A stretch of DNA of 64,000 nucleotides from G965229615 sp965229615 (GCA_965229615.1 OZ245890.1:372001-436000); one strand, 5' to 3'; shown: positions 18,480-28,308, counted from the first letter of the stretch. Translations and numbers: made by a program. Notes: generated from the letters alone by a model not told the origin.

Positions 18480-21249
18480 TGCTATTGTAATCTTTCAACT
18501 CGAGTGTTCGCTTAATGATACTATACCAATCTGATTTTTCCATATCTATACCCATGGTAGAATTTTTTTCATACCCAAAGATGTGCAATTCATATTTTGC
18601 ACGTGTTAATGCTACATACAACAATCTCATGTTCTCCATTGCAATGTTCTCCTTGTGTCTTGCTGATAAATTTTTTGCTGTATGGTTTGAGTTATTTAAT
18701 ATGAACCAATTTTCATCACGCAAGAATTTATCCCTCTGCGTGTTATCTGTACTGCTAGCATCAGCCAATATCACCACTGGTGCTTCTAATCCCTTTGCAG
18801 CATGTACAGTTGTAATCCTCACAGACTGTCTATCATATTGTTCATGCTGTGCACTGTTTAGTATGCCTTTCATCCATAATATGAAATCATGCAACGAATG
18901 GTTTATTTTACGCGCACTGTTGTTGTATGCAACAGCGTAATTGATGATCAGTTGTGATTTGCTACTATCTAATACATCAGCAAAATAATCCAAATACCAT
19001 TGGCAGAAGACTTGTGGTTCATCATGTAATTGTGACATATATATGATATGCTTCAACACAGTATAGCCTTGCTGCACCTTTGCAACTGTTTGCTCAGCTA
19101 TATCTTGTATTTGGTCCAGATCGCATTCTGCAATCATACATATCTCTTCCCATAAAAAACCATGCCTTCTCACACACACTTCCATTACCATTGCATCACT
19201 AAATGAAAATAGTGGTGATTTTAGCAATGCAACTAAATTCATATCATCTAGTGGTTGTACAGCGAAATATATAATTGACATCATATCATATATAGCAATA
19301 TCATTGCTAGATCTCCTTGCAGCTAGGTTTGTAGTTGGTACTGATAGTTTACGCAGTTCATCAACCAGTATATTTTGAAGCCTTGATCTCTTTCTCAATA
19401 GGATCAAAATATCCTGCGGTTCAACCTTAAGGTTTTCTGGGCCAACGGTTTTTTCTCCGCTGCACCACAGTGCAATATTATTAGCAATCGCTTTTGCAAT
19501 AGCCATTTCATTATCATACCATATATCATGTTTTGGTTTATCACCTGGTATCATCCAACCCGATTCAGTATTGTGCTGCGTTTTTTGTGCTACAGATTCA
19601 TCATATGACACGTTATGTAGCGCTATTATCCCATGACCATCCGCATGCACAGGAGTATGTTTTATGTCTTCTACCATGATTCCAAATGACTTCTTCACTT
19701 TCTCTAAATTACATACTAGATCAACAACTCTTAACACTTCTGGTGCACAACGAAAACAATGCTTTAGCTGAATTTCATACCATTTCTTGTTTGCTTGATG
19801 GAATTTCTGCCTATAAAAACTTTTTATATCTTGAAATATTTTAGGTGCTGCGCCTTGAAAGCTAAATATTGCTTGTTTGAAATCACCTACAATGAAAATT
19901 GTACGATTATCATCGCCTGATCCAACACCGGAATAAAATTCCTCTGATATTTTCTGTATCACAGACCATTGTGCTGCACTAAAATCTTGTGCTTCATCTA
20001 TCATTATATGATCAACCATCACATCAATAGAGTATAATAACCCCATACCATTGCCCTGTATCAAGTCCACAGCTTGTCTTACCAAATCACCATATTCAAA
20101 CAGATAATGCAATTTTTTTGCTGCATTATATTTCTGTAGAACATACCAAGTAAAGACGCTAAAAGCAGCATTAAGAACAACATTCTCTTTGCTACAAACT
20201 TTTTTCCAAAGTTCATATAATATTTTTTGCTCTTGTATTAGAAAATCCTTTATTTCCGGATACTTTTTGCACATTTCCGCATTGAGAGGCAAACGACTTT
20301 TAGGCTCGTAGTTGCTAGTCAAAAAAATGTCAATATATTTATCGAACTCTTTTAGCCGTGCTAATCCATTGAGTGATAACCAGGCATCAAGAGTCCTACC
20401 GGCATTTTGTGATGTAACATTTTTACTACCTAAGAGAATGGAGATAGTTCTTTGTAACATTCCAAGATCACATGATTCAATATATTCGAGGACAATTTCT
20501 GTGGAATCCTTCATATCATGTGGCACGTTCATAGCACCATGTATTCTTGCTTTTAACATCGTTGCTATGTCTTCAGACAATATATCGTTATTACAGTAAT
20601 TTGTAGTGAATACATCATAAAGCAATTTATCACCAGAGCTCAACAAATGCTCCCAAAATTCTATGACTAACTCAAATAGGGATGATATGCTGTATTTATC
20701 TAAAAGTGTTTCCAAAGCACTTCTAACATTACTATTGTAGTTATCCATAGTGCAGTCTGCTACCACCTTATTGAATGTATTTCTTAACAAATCTAGCTTT
20801 TCCTCATCGTTTATGATTTTAGCGACTATATCATCTGCTTCATCGATGCTGCTAATTACAAACATCCTTTGTAATATGGTTGAGCAAAAACTGTGGATGG
20901 TTTGAATTCTTGGACCATCTTCAATGCACTTATGAAAAAGACTGCGTGCCCTTACCAGCATAGTGTCTGAAGGTATATAACCATTCAATGCATAGAGTGC
21001 ATCCTTAAGTGCTTCTTCTTCTACTGTTAACCACAAGAATAGAATATTATGTAATCTTTCTATCATTTCACCTGTAGCTGCATTAGTGAAGGTGACACAT
21101 AATATTTTTGATGGTTTAACGCCGTACAATAAAAGTCTGGTTATCCTATCAATGAGTATTTTTGTTTTCCCACTGCCAGCTGATGCATCAACATAAACAG
21201 ATGCTTCTGGATCAGTAGCTTTAAAGTATTGCTGTTTATCCATTATCAA
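18466..21249 (-). CDS. addA: AddA-like UvrD/Rep-family helicase lacking the nuclease domain
   Basis: The 927-residue protein is a superfamily 1A helicase of the alphaproteobacterial AddA type used in double-strand break repair. It has Walker A VDASAGSGKTKILI, motif Ia CVTFTNAATGEM, motif II DEAQDFSAAQW, motif III VGDFKQAIFSFQGA and motif VI LLYVALTRAKYELHIFG. Usual AddA proteins continue for some 200 residues with a RecB-like nuclease; here the protein stops about 45 residues after motif VI and no GxxDRID-type nuclease motif is present. addB is not in the window. Alternative reading: a UvrD-like helicase of related origin. Confidence 0.85.
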   Translation of the reverse strand: MIMDKQQYFKATDPEASVYVDASAGSGKTKILIDRITRLLLYGVKPSKILCVTFTNAATGEMIERLHNILFLWLTVEEEALKDALYALNGYIPSDTMLVRARSLFHKCIEDGPRIQTIHSFCSTILQRMFVISSIDEADDIVAKIINDEEKLDLLRNTFNKVVADCTMDNYNSNVRSALETLLDKYSISSLFELVIEFWEHLLSSGDKLLYDVFTTNYCNNDILSEDIATMLKARIHGAMNVPHDMKDSTEIVLEYIESCDLGMLQRTISILLGSKNVTSQNAGRTLDAWLSLNGLARLKEFDKYIDIFLTSNYEPKSRLPLNAEMCKKYPEIKDFLIQEQKILYELWKKVCSKENVVLNAAFSVFTWYVLQKYNAAKKLHYLFEYGDLVRQAVDLIQGNGMGLLYSIDVMVDHIMIDEAQDFSAAQWSVIQKISEEFYSGVGSGDDNRTIFIVGDFKQAIFSFQGAAPKIFQDIKSFYRQKFHQANKKWYEIQLKHCFRCAPEVLRVVDLVCNLEKVKKSFGIMVEDIKHTPVHADGHGIIALHNVSYDESVAQKTQHNTESGWMIPGDKPKHDIWYDNEMAIAKAIANNIALWCSGEKTVGPENLKVEPQDILILLRKRSRLQNILVDELRKLSVPTTNLAARRSSNDIAIYDMMSIIYFAVQPLDDMNLVALLKSPLFSFSDAMVMEVCVRRHGFLWEEICMIAECDLDQIQDIAEQTVAKVQQGYTVLKHIIYMSQLHDEPQVFCQWYLDYFADVLDSSKSQLIINYAVAYNNSARKINHSLHDFILWMKGILNSAQHEQYDRQSVRITTVHAAKGLEAPVVILADASSTDNTQRDKFLRDENWFILNNSNHTAKNLSARHKENIAMENMRLLYVALTRAKYELHIFGYEKNSTMGIDMEKSDWYSIIKRTLELKDYNSNEYQ

Positions 21250-21309
21250 TGCAGTTTCAATACATCTTCACATTCCATTGAATACTACATCTTATAATCA
21301 TGAGCAAAA

Positions 21310-21678
21310 TCATATTTTACTGAGAATAGCATATACCATACCACTACTAATTTTTTTTATCATACTGTCTATTTCAATTGAACTATCACTAACTAATTGT
21401 AAAGGAGTGTTAATCATCTCCCTGAACATTGATATACTTGTTTGTTTATAGTATCTCTCCATATACTTATTGTATTCATTGTGATTGGCCTGGAGAGTTC
21501 TTTTGTGCTTTGTACCTTCAGCCGTCAGTATATTATTAATTTCTTCTTTAATAATCTTTCTGCAGTATTCTCTTATAACGCCCTCGTCCATGTTCTGCCA
21601 TGCGTTATACACAGAGTCATTAACTTCAAAAGTTTTACTAGTAGTAGAGTTGCCTGATCTCAAGTTTTTTGTGTTCAT
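21310..21678 (-). CDS. Hypothetical protein, 122 residues
   Basis: No family is recognised. The protein is charged and helical in the middle (EGVIREYCRKIIKEEINNIL, residues about 33-52) with no signal peptide or membrane segment. It lies upstream of addA on the same strand (60-base gap) and is divergent from rsmA. Its lysine/glutamate-rich helix could be an interaction module, but nothing more can be said. Absence of stops over 122 codons in this AT-rich DNA and a normal ATG support a real gene. Confidence 0.6.
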   Translation of the reverse strand: MNTKNLRSGNSTTSKTFEVNDSVYNAWQNMDEGVIREYCRKIIKEEINNILTAEGTKHKRTLQANHNEYNKYMERYYKQTSISMFREMINTPLQLVSDSSIEIDSMIKKISSGMVYAILSKI

Positions 21679-21759
21679 ATTTGTGAGCGATGTGTTTTTT
21701 ACTGTATATAATTCAATACTACAATGTAAAATCCAATACTGGAATCACATAAAAAGGCA

Positions 21760-22677
21760 ATGTCATACATATCAAGGAACATATCTGTCGACCTCACAAA
21801 ACAAATCAGACAGATTATGAGCAGTAGTACAAATTTTAAGGCTAAAAAACAGCTAGGACAGCACTTTCTTGTAGATACACAAATATGTGATGAGATAGCA
21901 TTATCTTGTGGAAAAATAAAAAATGGCTGTGTGATAGAAATCGGTCCTGGCATCGGCAACCTAACACAATCAATTTTAGAACTGCAGAGCGATGTAAATG
22001 TTATAGCAATAGAAAAAGATGAGAGATTTGCACCAATTCTTGAAACAATTGGTAAATGTTACTGTGATGGTACAAAGCACTCAAGGCTTAAATTAATTCA
22101 TGATGATGCACTTCAAGTTGACCTAACATCAATAGTTGATATGAATCGTGATAGGAATATATACATTATAGCTAATTTACCTTATAACATAGGCACAGAG
22201 TTGGCATTCAGGTGGTTAAAATCCAGTGCGTTACGGAGTATTACTAGCATCAATATTATGCTGCAGAAAGAGGTAATCAATAGGATGGTTGCTCAACCAA
22301 ATACATCTGCCTATTGTTGGCTTTCTATAATATGCCAATTATGTTGTGAATGTGAAGTATTGTTTGATGTGCCTGCAGATGCTTTTGTTCCGCAGCCCAA
22401 TGTTTTATCTAGTTTTATATCTCTTAAGCCATATAGACAAGCTCCATATCAATATGATATTTACAATGTTGAAAAAATTTGCAAGATATTTTTTTTACAT
22501 AGACGCAAGACAATTTCTCGAATATTAAAAAATTGTCCACAGGTATCATACCTATCACCTTACATAGATGATTTTGGTATCAAGCAAAATGATAGACCTG
22601 AAAACATAGATATTGAAACTTTTTGTAAACTATCATCGTTGTCATTGAATAATCATGCATCTAGTACAGCGGCATGA
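21760..22677 (+). CDS. rsmA: 16S rRNA (adenine(1518)-N6/adenine(1519)-N6)-dimethyltransferase
   Basis: RsmA (KsgA) dimethylates two adenines in the 3' hairpin of 16S rRNA late in 30S assembly. The 305-residue protein has KKQLGQHFLVDTQI, the AdoMet motif VIEIGPGIGNLTQSI, and motif IV NLPYNIGTELAFRW with the catalytic NLPY. The C-terminal part with PADAFVPQPNVLSS is typical of the family. ATG 21760 is preceded by AAGG. A second ATG at 21817 would remove 19 residues that lie before the conserved region. Confidence 0.95.
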   Translation: MSYISRNISVDLTKQIRQIMSSSTNFKAKKQLGQHFLVDTQICDEIALSCGKIKNGCVIEIGPGIGNLTQSILELQSDVNVIAIEKDERFAPILETIGKCYCDGTKHSRLKLIHDDALQVDLTSIVDMNRDRNIYIIANLPYNIGTELAFRWLKSSALRSITSINIMLQKEVINRMVAQPNTSAYCWLSIICQLCCECEVLFDVPADAFVPQPNVLSSFISLKPYRQAPYQYDIYNVEKICKIFFLHRRKTISRILKNCPQVSYLSPYIDDFGIKQNDRPENIDIETFCKLSSLSLNNHASSTAA

Positions 22678-23199
22678 TATTGCTGTATAGACAGTAAGAT
22701 AGTAAACTTACAACATTCACCACAAAGTAGAAAAGACATCTCATTCAAAAACCAAAAAATTATAGGAAATTAATTCGCCAAGCATACACACTATATATAG
22801 CATGTTTATTCTTTTGAAATACGCTGCACGAAACAAAATAATTAGCAGTACAAGTGCATTATAAACTGGTTAATATATTAAAAAAACATCATACTGAGGA
22901 AGTCAATATATTGTACTTTTGTAGATCCTAAAAAATCTTAAAAAACCAAAAAACTAATAAAAATTGTTGCAAATGTATAAAATTGTATATTGTTTTATTC
23001 ATTATATTTAATATTTTTCAACAATTGCAAAATTTTCGTATTGCAAACATCGTATATTGTTGGTATTGCTTTATTAGTTAAGGGTAAACATACTAACATG
23101 TTTTTAAAGTACACTACTGTAAGTAGTGTTCTCGAATGTTAACTTTTTGTAAAACTATACCTAATACAATCTAAGCAACAAACTGATCAGAAAAGTAAA
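22678..23199. other. 522-bp gene-free AT-rich region with two hairpins before nrdR
   Basis: No plausible reading frame is seen. The DNA is very A+T rich with poly-A and poly-T tracts. AAACAT-ACTAAC-ATGTTT (23086-23103) is followed by T-rich sequence, and ACACTACT-GTA-AGTAGTGT (23111-23129) is a perfect 8-bp stem 70 bases before nrdR. These may be a terminator and a regulator site, or the 3' part of a small RNA. No known RNA family is recognised. Confidence 0.35.
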
Positions 23200-23655
23200 A
23201 TGAAATGTCCGTTCTGTAATTGTCTTGATACATATGTGAAAAACTCAAGACCTATGGCTGGTGCCACATCTGTGAAAAGACGACGAGCATGTGTAAATTG
23301 TGGTGCTAAATTCACTACCTTGGAAAAGGTAGAGCTAAAAAGTATTATTGTTCTCAAGAGTGATGGTAGCAAAGCTGTATTTGATCAAGAGAAAATGAAA
23401 CGCTCAATGCAAATGGCAATTTGTAAAAATACCCATCTACCAAAAGTAATAGACAGTGTGATAGAGGTGATTGTACAGAAGTTTAGGAAAAGGCCTGAAG
23501 GGATTGTTACAACAGCAGAAATAGGTCAAATTGTCATGGATGAACTATCAAAAATTGATCAAGCAGCATACTTGAGATATGCTTCAATGCATTTAGACTT
23601 CACTAGTGCAAAAGATTTCATTGATATGATACAGAAACTTGACTCACTTGCGTAA
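23200..23655 (+). CDS. nrdR: Transcriptional repressor NrdR
   Basis: NrdR senses ATP/dATP and represses ribonucleotide reductase genes. The 151-residue protein has the zinc ribbon with C3, C6 (KCPFC) and a second pair in CVNCGAKF, then the ATP-cone domain from about residue 49 (VLKSDGSKAVFDQEKM) to the end. Length is standard. No nrd gene is in the window, and no tandem NrdR boxes were found upstream of it. tRNA-Asn follows on the opposite strand. Confidence 0.95.
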   Translation: MKCPFCNCLDTYVKNSRPMAGATSVKRRRACVNCGAKFTTLEKVELKSIIVLKSDGSKAVFDQEKMKRSMQMAICKNTHLPKVIDSVIEVIVQKFRKRPEGIVTTAEIGQIVMDELSKIDQAAYLRYASMHLDFTSAKDFIDMIQKLDSLA

Positions 23656-23703
23656 GTAAGTACCTACTATGAAATTGGAATGCTCATACATCATAGATAT
23701 GGG

Positions 23704-23778
23704 TGGCTCCTCGGGCCGGATTCGAACCAGCGACCAAGCGGTTAACAGCCGCTTGCTCTACCACTGAGCTACCGAGGA
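23704..23778 (-). tRNA. tRNA-Asn (anticodon GTT)
   Basis: The minus strand reads TCCTCGGTAGCTCAGTGG and onward, with a 7-bp acceptor stem (TCCTCGG with CCGAGGA), anticodon loop CTGTTAA giving GTT, the T arm GGTTCGAATCC and an encoded CCA tail. It closely resembles bacterial tRNA-Asn. Length is 75 bases including CCA. Confidence 0.97.
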
Positions 23779-24077
23779 ATACTGACAAGCTGATGAGCTG
23801 AAAAGTGAAGATGACATCACAACATTGGGTCTCATACTGGTGATGATAGTGTAAAAAATCTTACAATGCAATAGGTTTTTGTATATTTTTATTCAATTAA
23901 CATATAAAAATCCGTTATCAACAAACTGAATCAGCTTAGTATAGAATTATGTGAGGAGCAAATAAATTTCAAGTATGCTGTACTTTCATTTAGTTGAAAT
24001 AATTTGTGTGTGCAATTTTAGAAAAAATAGATATATTGTGAGTCTGCAAATCGGAATCTATGTGCAAATGAAAACTT
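23779..24077. other. Intergenic region before the glycosyltransferase pair
   Basis: About 300 bases between tRNA-Asn and the first glycosyltransferase, with no plausible gene. It must hold the promoters of both divergent units; no strong -10/-35 pair stands out. Confidence 0.3.
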
Positions 24078-25322
24078 ATGTTAAACAAATTACTAAGGTT
24101 AAAAACGCAAACTCTAGATATATTGGATGACAGGTATACACACCTGAAACATAAAAATATCTTTCTTGCAGAAGGGATAGATTTGGATCGTGCTGCGTAC
24201 GTATTAAGTCCACAATATCAAGCAGATAGGTTAGAATATTTAAAGTCTATAGTGCCATTAGATAAATTGGATCAGGCAAATGACACTCCAGGAAGAATAG
24301 ATAAGTATACATCAGTATCACATCATGTGTGGGTAACTGATATGAATAACAATCCAAGAGATATAGTTACATATAGGTCAACTGTACAGCAGGAGAATAA
24401 ATATACAGATGATAAAACAAAAATATCAATAGATGATCCATATAATAGTTTTATACAGAGTATCAAGAACTTAGATGAAGGTAGTATTAAGGCGAACGTT
24501 CAATTATCAGAAGGTAAATGGCATCATGTTATATGGACAAATTTCAGTAGAGAAGACCTTGTTAACCATCCTGAACTAACTAGCCTAAGAAAAATATGTG
24601 GTATAGATCCTGTGCCTAATGAGATAAAAGCAGCAGGATTTCCAGAGTTTATTGTCATAAACATTAACGATGTGATGGATAAAGATGCAAATGCTATACT
24701 AAATATAGCTAATCCATCAACAGCTCTACCACAGGTGATAAAAGATGGATTTCTTGATATGAAGCAGGATTTATTATCTGTGAGAAATGCGCTTGAGGAT
24801 TTTAAGTCAAAGAAAATGATGGCCAGTATAAGTGATGTAGTAAGAATTGCAGCAATAAAAGACATTGGAGGTATGTATTTTGATTTAGATCATGTGATCT
24901 TTGATCAAGAGTTGGTTCACACTCAACAGCATAAATATAATCTCTTTGATATTATTAAGAACTATAGATTGATTGTTGGTAATGAAGGGGCAGATTTTTG
25001 TAATGGTATTATATCAGTATCAACTGCACATATTCTGCCACTAATAGAAGCATGGGAAGTTATAACTAAAAATATTAACAGTGTAACAATACCTGATTAC
25101 TTGAGAAATATTCATCAATTTCATAAAATACTGCAGCAAACTGGACCTGTTGCTTTTACAAATGGTGTTATAAAAGCATTGGATGACACACAAGACATTG
25201 GTTTGAACAACGGTGTTGTATTTTATTATTGTGCAGATTTTACAAATCCGCATAGCATCATAACAGATGGTGACATTGGTTCCATATCATATGATATATG
25301 TGGATGGGAATGGGGGCTGTAG
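24078..25322 (+). CDS. TcdA/TcdB-like DXD glycosyltransferase, first of a tandem pair
   Basis: The 414-residue protein has the layout of the DXD glycosyltransferases related to clostridial large toxins: an early SHHVWVTD (residues 81-88, like HHVWVG), WHHVIWTN (148-155), and SDVVRIAAIKDIGGMYFDLD (252-271) with the metal and UDP-sugar binding motif D269-L-D271. The toxin relatives modify host GTPases; others modify bacterial glycans. There is no signal peptide, so delivery to a host would need a type IV or other secretion system. The next gene is a paralogue with 83 identical residues in a row (44-126 here). A pair of identical blocks beside divergent ends suggests recent recombination. Confidence 0.8.
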   Translation: MLNKLLRLKTQTLDILDDRYTHLKHKNIFLAEGIDLDRAAYVLSPQYQADRLEYLKSIVPLDKLDQANDTPGRIDKYTSVSHHVWVTDMNNNPRDIVTYRSTVQQENKYTDDKTKISIDDPYNSFIQSIKNLDEGSIKANVQLSEGKWHHVIWTNFSREDLVNHPELTSLRKICGIDPVPNEIKAAGFPEFIVININDVMDKDANAILNIANPSTALPQVIKDGFLDMKQDLLSVRNALEDFKSKKMMASISDVVRIAAIKDIGGMYFDLDHVIFDQELVHTQQHKYNLFDIIKNYRLIVGNEGADFCNGIISVSTAHILPLIEAWEVITKNINSVTIPDYLRNIHQFHKILQQTGPVAFTNGVIKALDDTQDIGLNNGVVFYYCADFTNPHSIITDGDIGSISYDICGWEWGL

Positions 25323-25483
25323 TAATATGACAACGATACTAGTGAGCAAATGATTGTGGTGTGTTGCTGTTTATTCACACTATAGTACTCAATAATATTG
25401 CAAATGTTCCTTTATATTTTTATATTTTTTTTAGTATTATATAATTGGTATTATTGCCTCTCAGAACACTATATGAAATGTAA

Positions 25484-27175
25484 ATGCCAAAACCAAAAAG
25501 AGTAGCTGATTTCTTTGCAAAAGATATAAATGAACTCGATGAAAAAATATACTCTCCTTATAAACCATCTATAGGACATTATGATAGATATTCCATCTTC
25601 TCTGAGGAAAAACTTGATCCAGTACGTGTTAAGTACATATCAAGTCCACAATACCAAGCAGATAGGTTAGAGTATCTAAAGTCTATAGTGCCATTAGATA
25701 AATTGGATCAGGCAAATGATACTCCAGGAAGAATAGATAAGTATACATCAGTATCACATCATGTGTGGGTTACTGATATGAACAATAATCCAAGAGATAT
25801 TGTTACCTATAGATCAACTGTGCAGCAGGAGAATAAATATACAGATGATAAAACAAAAATATCAATAGATGACCCCTATAACAGTTTTATAAGAAGTATA
25901 AAGAATGTAGATGATGGTAGTATCAAGGCAAATGTCCCATTGTCAGAAGGTAAATGGCATCATGTTATATGGACAAATTTCAGCAGAGAAGATCTTATAA
26001 ATCATCCTGAACTAACTAGCTTAAGAAAAATATGTGGCATAGATCCCATACCCGATGAAGTAAGGGCAGCAGGGTTTCCAGAATTCACGGTGATAAATAT
26101 CAATGATGTGATGGATAAGGACATTGGTGATATACAAAATATAGCAGTTGCAACATCATCATACAATAATGCTAATACGTGGTCCTGGCATGCAATACCT
26201 GATGGTAACAGTATAATAGTTGACAGTAATGGAAGTGCAACAACAATAGCAATATCTCATATAAGTAATAGTGTTGATATGGCTTCTATGATAACACAGG
26301 TAGCGACAGCAATTGGTGAGAATGTGAATGTGACAACCACTGCTAGTGCAATGAATGTGCTGGATGGAAATGGAAACATTATAACAAGTATATCATTTGA
26401 TGCTAATGGTGATGGGATAATATCCCAAAGTGATATTGTAGCAGCAATAACACAATTTGCAGCAACATTACCAACATCGTCAAGCGGTGTCACTACAGCA
26501 CTACCACAGGTGATACAAGATGGATTGCTTGACATGAAGCATGATTTATTATCCGTGAGGAATTCAATAGATGACTTTGTATCACAAAAGATGTTTGCAA
26601 GTGTTAGTGATGTGGTGAGGCTTGCAGCAGTAAAAGATATTGGTGGAATGTATTTTGATGTTGATTACGTATTATTTGACCAGGAAGCAGTACATACTCA
26701 ACAACATAAATATAATCTCTTTGATATCATTAAGAATTATAGATATGTAGTTGGCAAAGAGATCGCACAAAATGGGTACTTTTGTAATGCATTTATGTCA
26801 TCTGCGACAACAATTGCTCCATCTGCAGTCAAAGCTTGGAACACGGTTGTACGCAATCTCAATTCTGCAACAGAGCCAAATTATGTAAAGTATTCCAAAG
26901 ATGCTTCATCTAAAATATTGTCTCAAACAGGACCAGTAGAACTGACGATATCATGTCTTGATTCACTGGACGATGCACATGATATCGTTTTGAATTTTGG
27001 ATGCTTATTATACACTGCAGTGTTACATCAGCCTCATACTCCTGCAACATTTGGTGATGTTGGAGCTCTTGGGTATGATATGTGGGGAGGTACTTGGGTT
27101 GATAACCCTATACTATATGTTGCATATGATGAACAGGATAAGCCTATACTTTTCAATGAATTATCGGGTGTATAA
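25484..27175 (+). CDS. TcdA/TcdB-like DXD glycosyltransferase with EF-hand-like insert
   Basis: A 563-residue paralogue of the upstream gene. Residues 54-136 are identical to residues 44-126 of that protein; the HHVWV, WHHVIWTN and GGMYFDVD elements are present with the DXD motif at D392-V-D394. Its N-terminal 53 residues differ, and residues about 221-338 are an insert absent from the neighbour, serine/threonine rich with a 12-residue loop DANGDGIISQSD (306-317) that fits the calcium-binding EF-hand or dockerin pattern. The C-terminus is also longer. It lies 161 bases downstream. Calcium dependence in a host cell or periplasm is inference. Confidence 0.8.
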   Translation: MPKPKRVADFFAKDINELDEKIYSPYKPSIGHYDRYSIFSEEKLDPVRVKYISSPQYQADRLEYLKSIVPLDKLDQANDTPGRIDKYTSVSHHVWVTDMNNNPRDIVTYRSTVQQENKYTDDKTKISIDDPYNSFIRSIKNVDDGSIKANVPLSEGKWHHVIWTNFSREDLINHPELTSLRKICGIDPIPDEVRAAGFPEFTVININDVMDKDIGDIQNIAVATSSYNNANTWSWHAIPDGNSIIVDSNGSATTIAISHISNSVDMASMITQVATAIGENVNVTTTASAMNVLDGNGNIITSISFDANGDGIISQSDIVAAITQFAATLPTSSSGVTTALPQVIQDGLLDMKHDLLSVRNSIDDFVSQKMFASVSDVVRLAAVKDIGGMYFDVDYVLFDQEAVHTQQHKYNLFDIIKNYRYVVGKEIAQNGYFCNAFMSSATTIAPSAVKAWNTVVRNLNSATEPNYVKYSKDASSKILSQTGPVELTISCLDSLDDAHDIVLNFGCLLYTAVLHQPHTPATFGDVGALGYDMWGGTWVDNPILYVAYDEQDKPILFNELSGV

Positions 27176-27264
27176 ATGTATATTCAGCATGAGCTTTACT
27201 GCTGAGCAATAACATGCTAGAAATTGTTATCTTATTTTTCTGACAAACAATTTTACACTCAACA

Positions 27265-28275
27265 ATGCATAAGAAGCAAGCAGCAGTTATTTCCACAACA
27301 GCTTTAATTGGCATTATTTTCATGCTGCTAAACACAGCAGCACTAGCAATCAGTGATATAGCATCAAAGACATTGCGAAACGAATTATCATCAGGCTTTA
27401 TAGTTTTTATGTATAAATTCAGCCTCCTGATAGTAATACTGCCATGGGTACTATACAAAGGCACAGCATATCTTAAAACCAAAAAAATATATTTCCATAT
27501 ATTACGAAGTTTTTTTGGAACAATTGGAATTATAACCTTTGTGAAAGGGTTAAAGCAAGTTAGTATGGTTAGTGCAGCGGCATTAGAAAATGTACAGTAT
27601 ATAATTGTTGTTTTATTGGGTGTTGTTTTATTCAATGATAGACTAACAAAAACCAAGATTGCTGCAATAATTATGGGTTTTTGTGGAGCATGTGTTATAG
27701 TGAATCCTGATGTTTTACAAAGTATCTTTTGTACATGTACAGATAAAATAAACAGTGATGGGGAGCAGGGAATATCAAAATATCTTTATACTATAACAGC
27801 CATATGTTGTTGGTCAATTAATACTCTGCTCGTTAAAACTCTCGGTAATACAGAGAATAATCGCACGCAGATGTTTTATTTACTGTTGTTTGCATCAATG
27901 TGGTCATTTCCTGCAGCGTTTATAAAGTGGAATAGCATTGATATCTTGGGACAAAACATGAATGTTTTACCTGAATTTTATGATCCCGGTATATCTAGTC
28001 TTAACATCACTCATATTTCACTCTTATGTTTGATGGGATGTTGTTACTTCATTCATGGAATTGCTTATTTCAATGCCTTGAAGCATGATTTATCAATCGT
28101 AATACCATTCCGCTACACAAAGTTAATTTTTAGTGGAATTTTGGGTTACTCACTCTTCAATGAAGAGGTACAGGCCTACTCGTTAGTTGGTTATACTATG
28201 GTTATCATTTCAAGCTTCATGTTAATAAGGTATGAAGTAAGAAGACGCAGAAAAGAAGCATTTAAACAACGTTAA
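27265..28275 (+). CDS. EamA/DMT-family transporter
   Basis: The 336-residue protein has ten hydrophobic segments in two halves, and the duplicated EamA layout; the first half holds FFGTIGIITFVKGLKQVS and ALENVQYIIVVLLGVVLF, the second YFIHGIAYFNALKHDLSIV and FSGILGYSLFNEEVQAYS, typical of the family. Rickettsial EamA proteins include S-adenosylmethionine importers, but the substrate here is unknown. It is followed by an intrinsic terminator and converges with the amino-acid binding lipoprotein gene. A partial family member lies at 1-921. Confidence 0.88.
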   Translation: MHKKQAAVISTTALIGIIFMLLNTAALAISDIASKTLRNELSSGFIVFMYKFSLLIVILPWVLYKGTAYLKTKKIYFHILRSFFGTIGIITFVKGLKQVSMVSAAALENVQYIIVVLLGVVLFNDRLTKTKIAAIIMGFCGACVIVNPDVLQSIFCTCTDKINSDGEQGISKYLYTITAICCWSINTLLVKTLGNTENNRTQMFYLLLFASMWSFPAAFIKWNSIDILGQNMNVLPEFYDPGISSLNITHISLLCLMGCCYFIHGIAYFNALKHDLSIVIPFRYTKLIFSGILGYSLFNEEVQAYSLVGYTMVIISSFMLIRYEVRRRRKEAFKQR

Positions 28276-28285
28276 ATGCTACTGT

Positions 28286-28308
28286 ATGGGGCTACAAACC
28301 CCATTTTT
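28286..28308 (+). terminator. Intrinsic terminator after the EamA gene
   Basis: ATGGGG-CTACAAA-CCCCAT followed by TTTTT is a G/C-rich stem with a T tract, 10 bases after the EamA stop. It overlaps the last codons of the convergent lipoprotein gene. Confidence 0.7.

Noticed and set aside
24078..27175. Tandem glycosyltransferases as an insertion sequence or transposon
   Set aside because: No transposase, terminal inverted repeats or target-site duplications were seen around the pair, and the repeated block lies inside the genes.
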